Source: Marisa cornuarietis (taxonomy: Eukaryota > Mollusca > Gastropoda > Architaenioglossa > Ampullariidae). Taken from it: a stretch of DNA of 64,000 bases. Within the stretch, counting starts at the first letter, position 1; each line of letters begins with the position of its first letter. The translations under genes were made by a program, and so were the position numbers. Below, piece by piece: positions 63,102 to 64,000 of the stretch. The notes below the pieces were generated by a model. The model ran no database searches. It was not told the origin of the DNA and saw only the letters and a program-made list of their open reading frames with translations. The stretch spans positions 3,784,501 to 3,848,500 of the forward strand of contig SMMW01000614.1 of NCBI GenBank assembly GCA_004794655.1, in the 5' to 3' direction.

Positions 63102-64000
63102 CTTGTAAGAGGCTCTGTGATTGGTGCATTCAGTCACACGACCAGCAAGCGAATGGAGGTAATAGAGACATGTGCTTTGCAGACCTGCCATGTATATTAC
63201 TGTACTATAATGCTACAGTCTAGTTGATCGATTTCAGCTGAGACGCAGTTGGCTGGGCAGACATCGACACTTTGTGCTTTTTCATGGGTTGGGCGCGAAA
63301 CTGGGAGGTCAGGTTCAAGTAGGAGCTGGCGATAAAGGAAATGAGAACAACGCGACATTTGGGACGTGTAACTGCTAGACCGGGACAGCCAATCAAATCT
63401 AAGGAAACTACAGAGCGCGCGCGGGCATACGGAGTGTTCCTCCCCATTGTCCCCAACGCCGCAGCTCGTTGGAAGGGACGGCGGGAAAACGCCGTGGTGA
63501 CCCTTTCTTCATCCGATTCCCAGCTGTTTCTTATCGCTGACAAATCTTTATTAACATGAGTAAACAGTAAAAGAGAATTCTTCACGTACACTGAGGTTAG
63601 GGCTGAAAGCGAAAACAAATAGGCGGTGAGAGTCTGAAAACCAAAATTATTAAGGTCAGACGTGATCGCATAAGATATTTTGTAATAGATAATTATTATC
63701 AACTGTCAAGGACACGTGGTATGAACTTTCTGCGACTGGTAGATAAAGCCCCTCATGGCTATAACTGAAGTGTTATTTTTTAAAAGACAATGATTCACAT
63801 CATGGGGAAACTGTGTGGGCATTCTGCAGACAAAATAATAACCATGCACACTTTCTCCTTGCGACACAGCGCGCATCTTTCCCAATCAAAGTAAAAAAGC
63901 CCCCCAATTACTATACACCATAATTTAATGACCTGACATCCTTGATGTAGATGGTCATGAAAATCATAAACCATTTGTGTGTTTTTTTGGACACATTGCA

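Larger units (their letters stand above)
57050..64000. other. Repeat-rich tail of the window without convincing genes
   Basis: The interval contains the transposon fragments and microsatellites listed separately. A locally GC-rich block at about 57380-57650 is open in several frames on both strands and therefore is not evidence of coding. A frame at 63220-63702 (minus, 160 codons) has no recognisable content. Confidence 0.5.

Noticed and set aside
63220..63702. 160-codon minus-strand frame
   Set aside because: No recognisable motif. A partly overlapping plus-strand frame is also open, and composition changes abruptly along it.

Overview
This is a 64-kb stretch of animal nuclear DNA, most likely from a gastropod or other mollusc. 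The genes are split by many GT-AG introns, most of the sequence is AT-rich and non-coding, and it is littered with microsatellites and decayed transposable elements. The alpha-tubulin has the C-terminal tail usual for spiralian invertebrates, and the LINE types look like those familiar from molluscan genomes. The organism call is an inference from sequence style. No bacterial operons, CRISPR arrays, rRNA or convincing tRNA genes were seen.

Three protein-coding genes can be read exon by exon. (1) A complete RTEL1 (Fe-S, DEAH-box telomere/recombination helicase) lies on the minus strand, 34654 down to 14166. It has 34 coding exons and 1240 predicted residues. Reading phase is continuous across all 33 introns, and it ends in a harmonin-like domain and a C-terminal RING. 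(2) A stathmin lies on the plus strand, 39739-47108, with 6 coding exons, 244 residues and three tubulin-binding repeats carried on three phase-0 cassette exons. (3) An alpha-tubulin lies on the plus strand, 53712-56729, with 5 coding exons and 451 residues, preceded by a CCAAT/TATA promoter. RTEL1 and stathmin are head-to-head, as recalled for human RTEL1 and STMN3. Stathmin and its binding partner alpha-tubulin are close neighbours in tandem.

Layout: 1-7.1 kb, no gene, simple repeats. 7.1-12.3 kb, three decayed transposons (a LINE reverse transcriptase, an internally deleted hAT element and a pogo/Tigger-type MITE). 12.3-14.1 kb, nothing recognised. 14.17-34.65 kb, RTEL1, with a SINE, two LINE remnants and a degenerate duplicate of one of its own exons inside introns. 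35.0-35.8 kb, a second LINE family. 35.8-39.6 kb, the RTEL1/stathmin divergent interval, with two coding-like stretches not identified. 39.7-48.7 kb, stathmin and its 3' UTR. 49.0-50.3 kb, another LINE copy. 50.5-53.5 kb, mostly empty, with a long TG repeat. 53.5-57.03 kb, alpha-tubulin. 57-64 kb, repeats, a LINE 3' end, a hAT end and no convincing gene.

The most interesting structure is the 3' half of RTEL1. Three introns use GC-AG boundaries, one with an in-frame GT donor exactly 72 nt downstream. Failure to splice the penultimate intron gives a stop after one extra codon and so a RING-less protein. A CA repeat (sense orientation) lies 47 nt upstream of the RING exon acceptor. The terminal stop codon overlaps the AATAAA signal.
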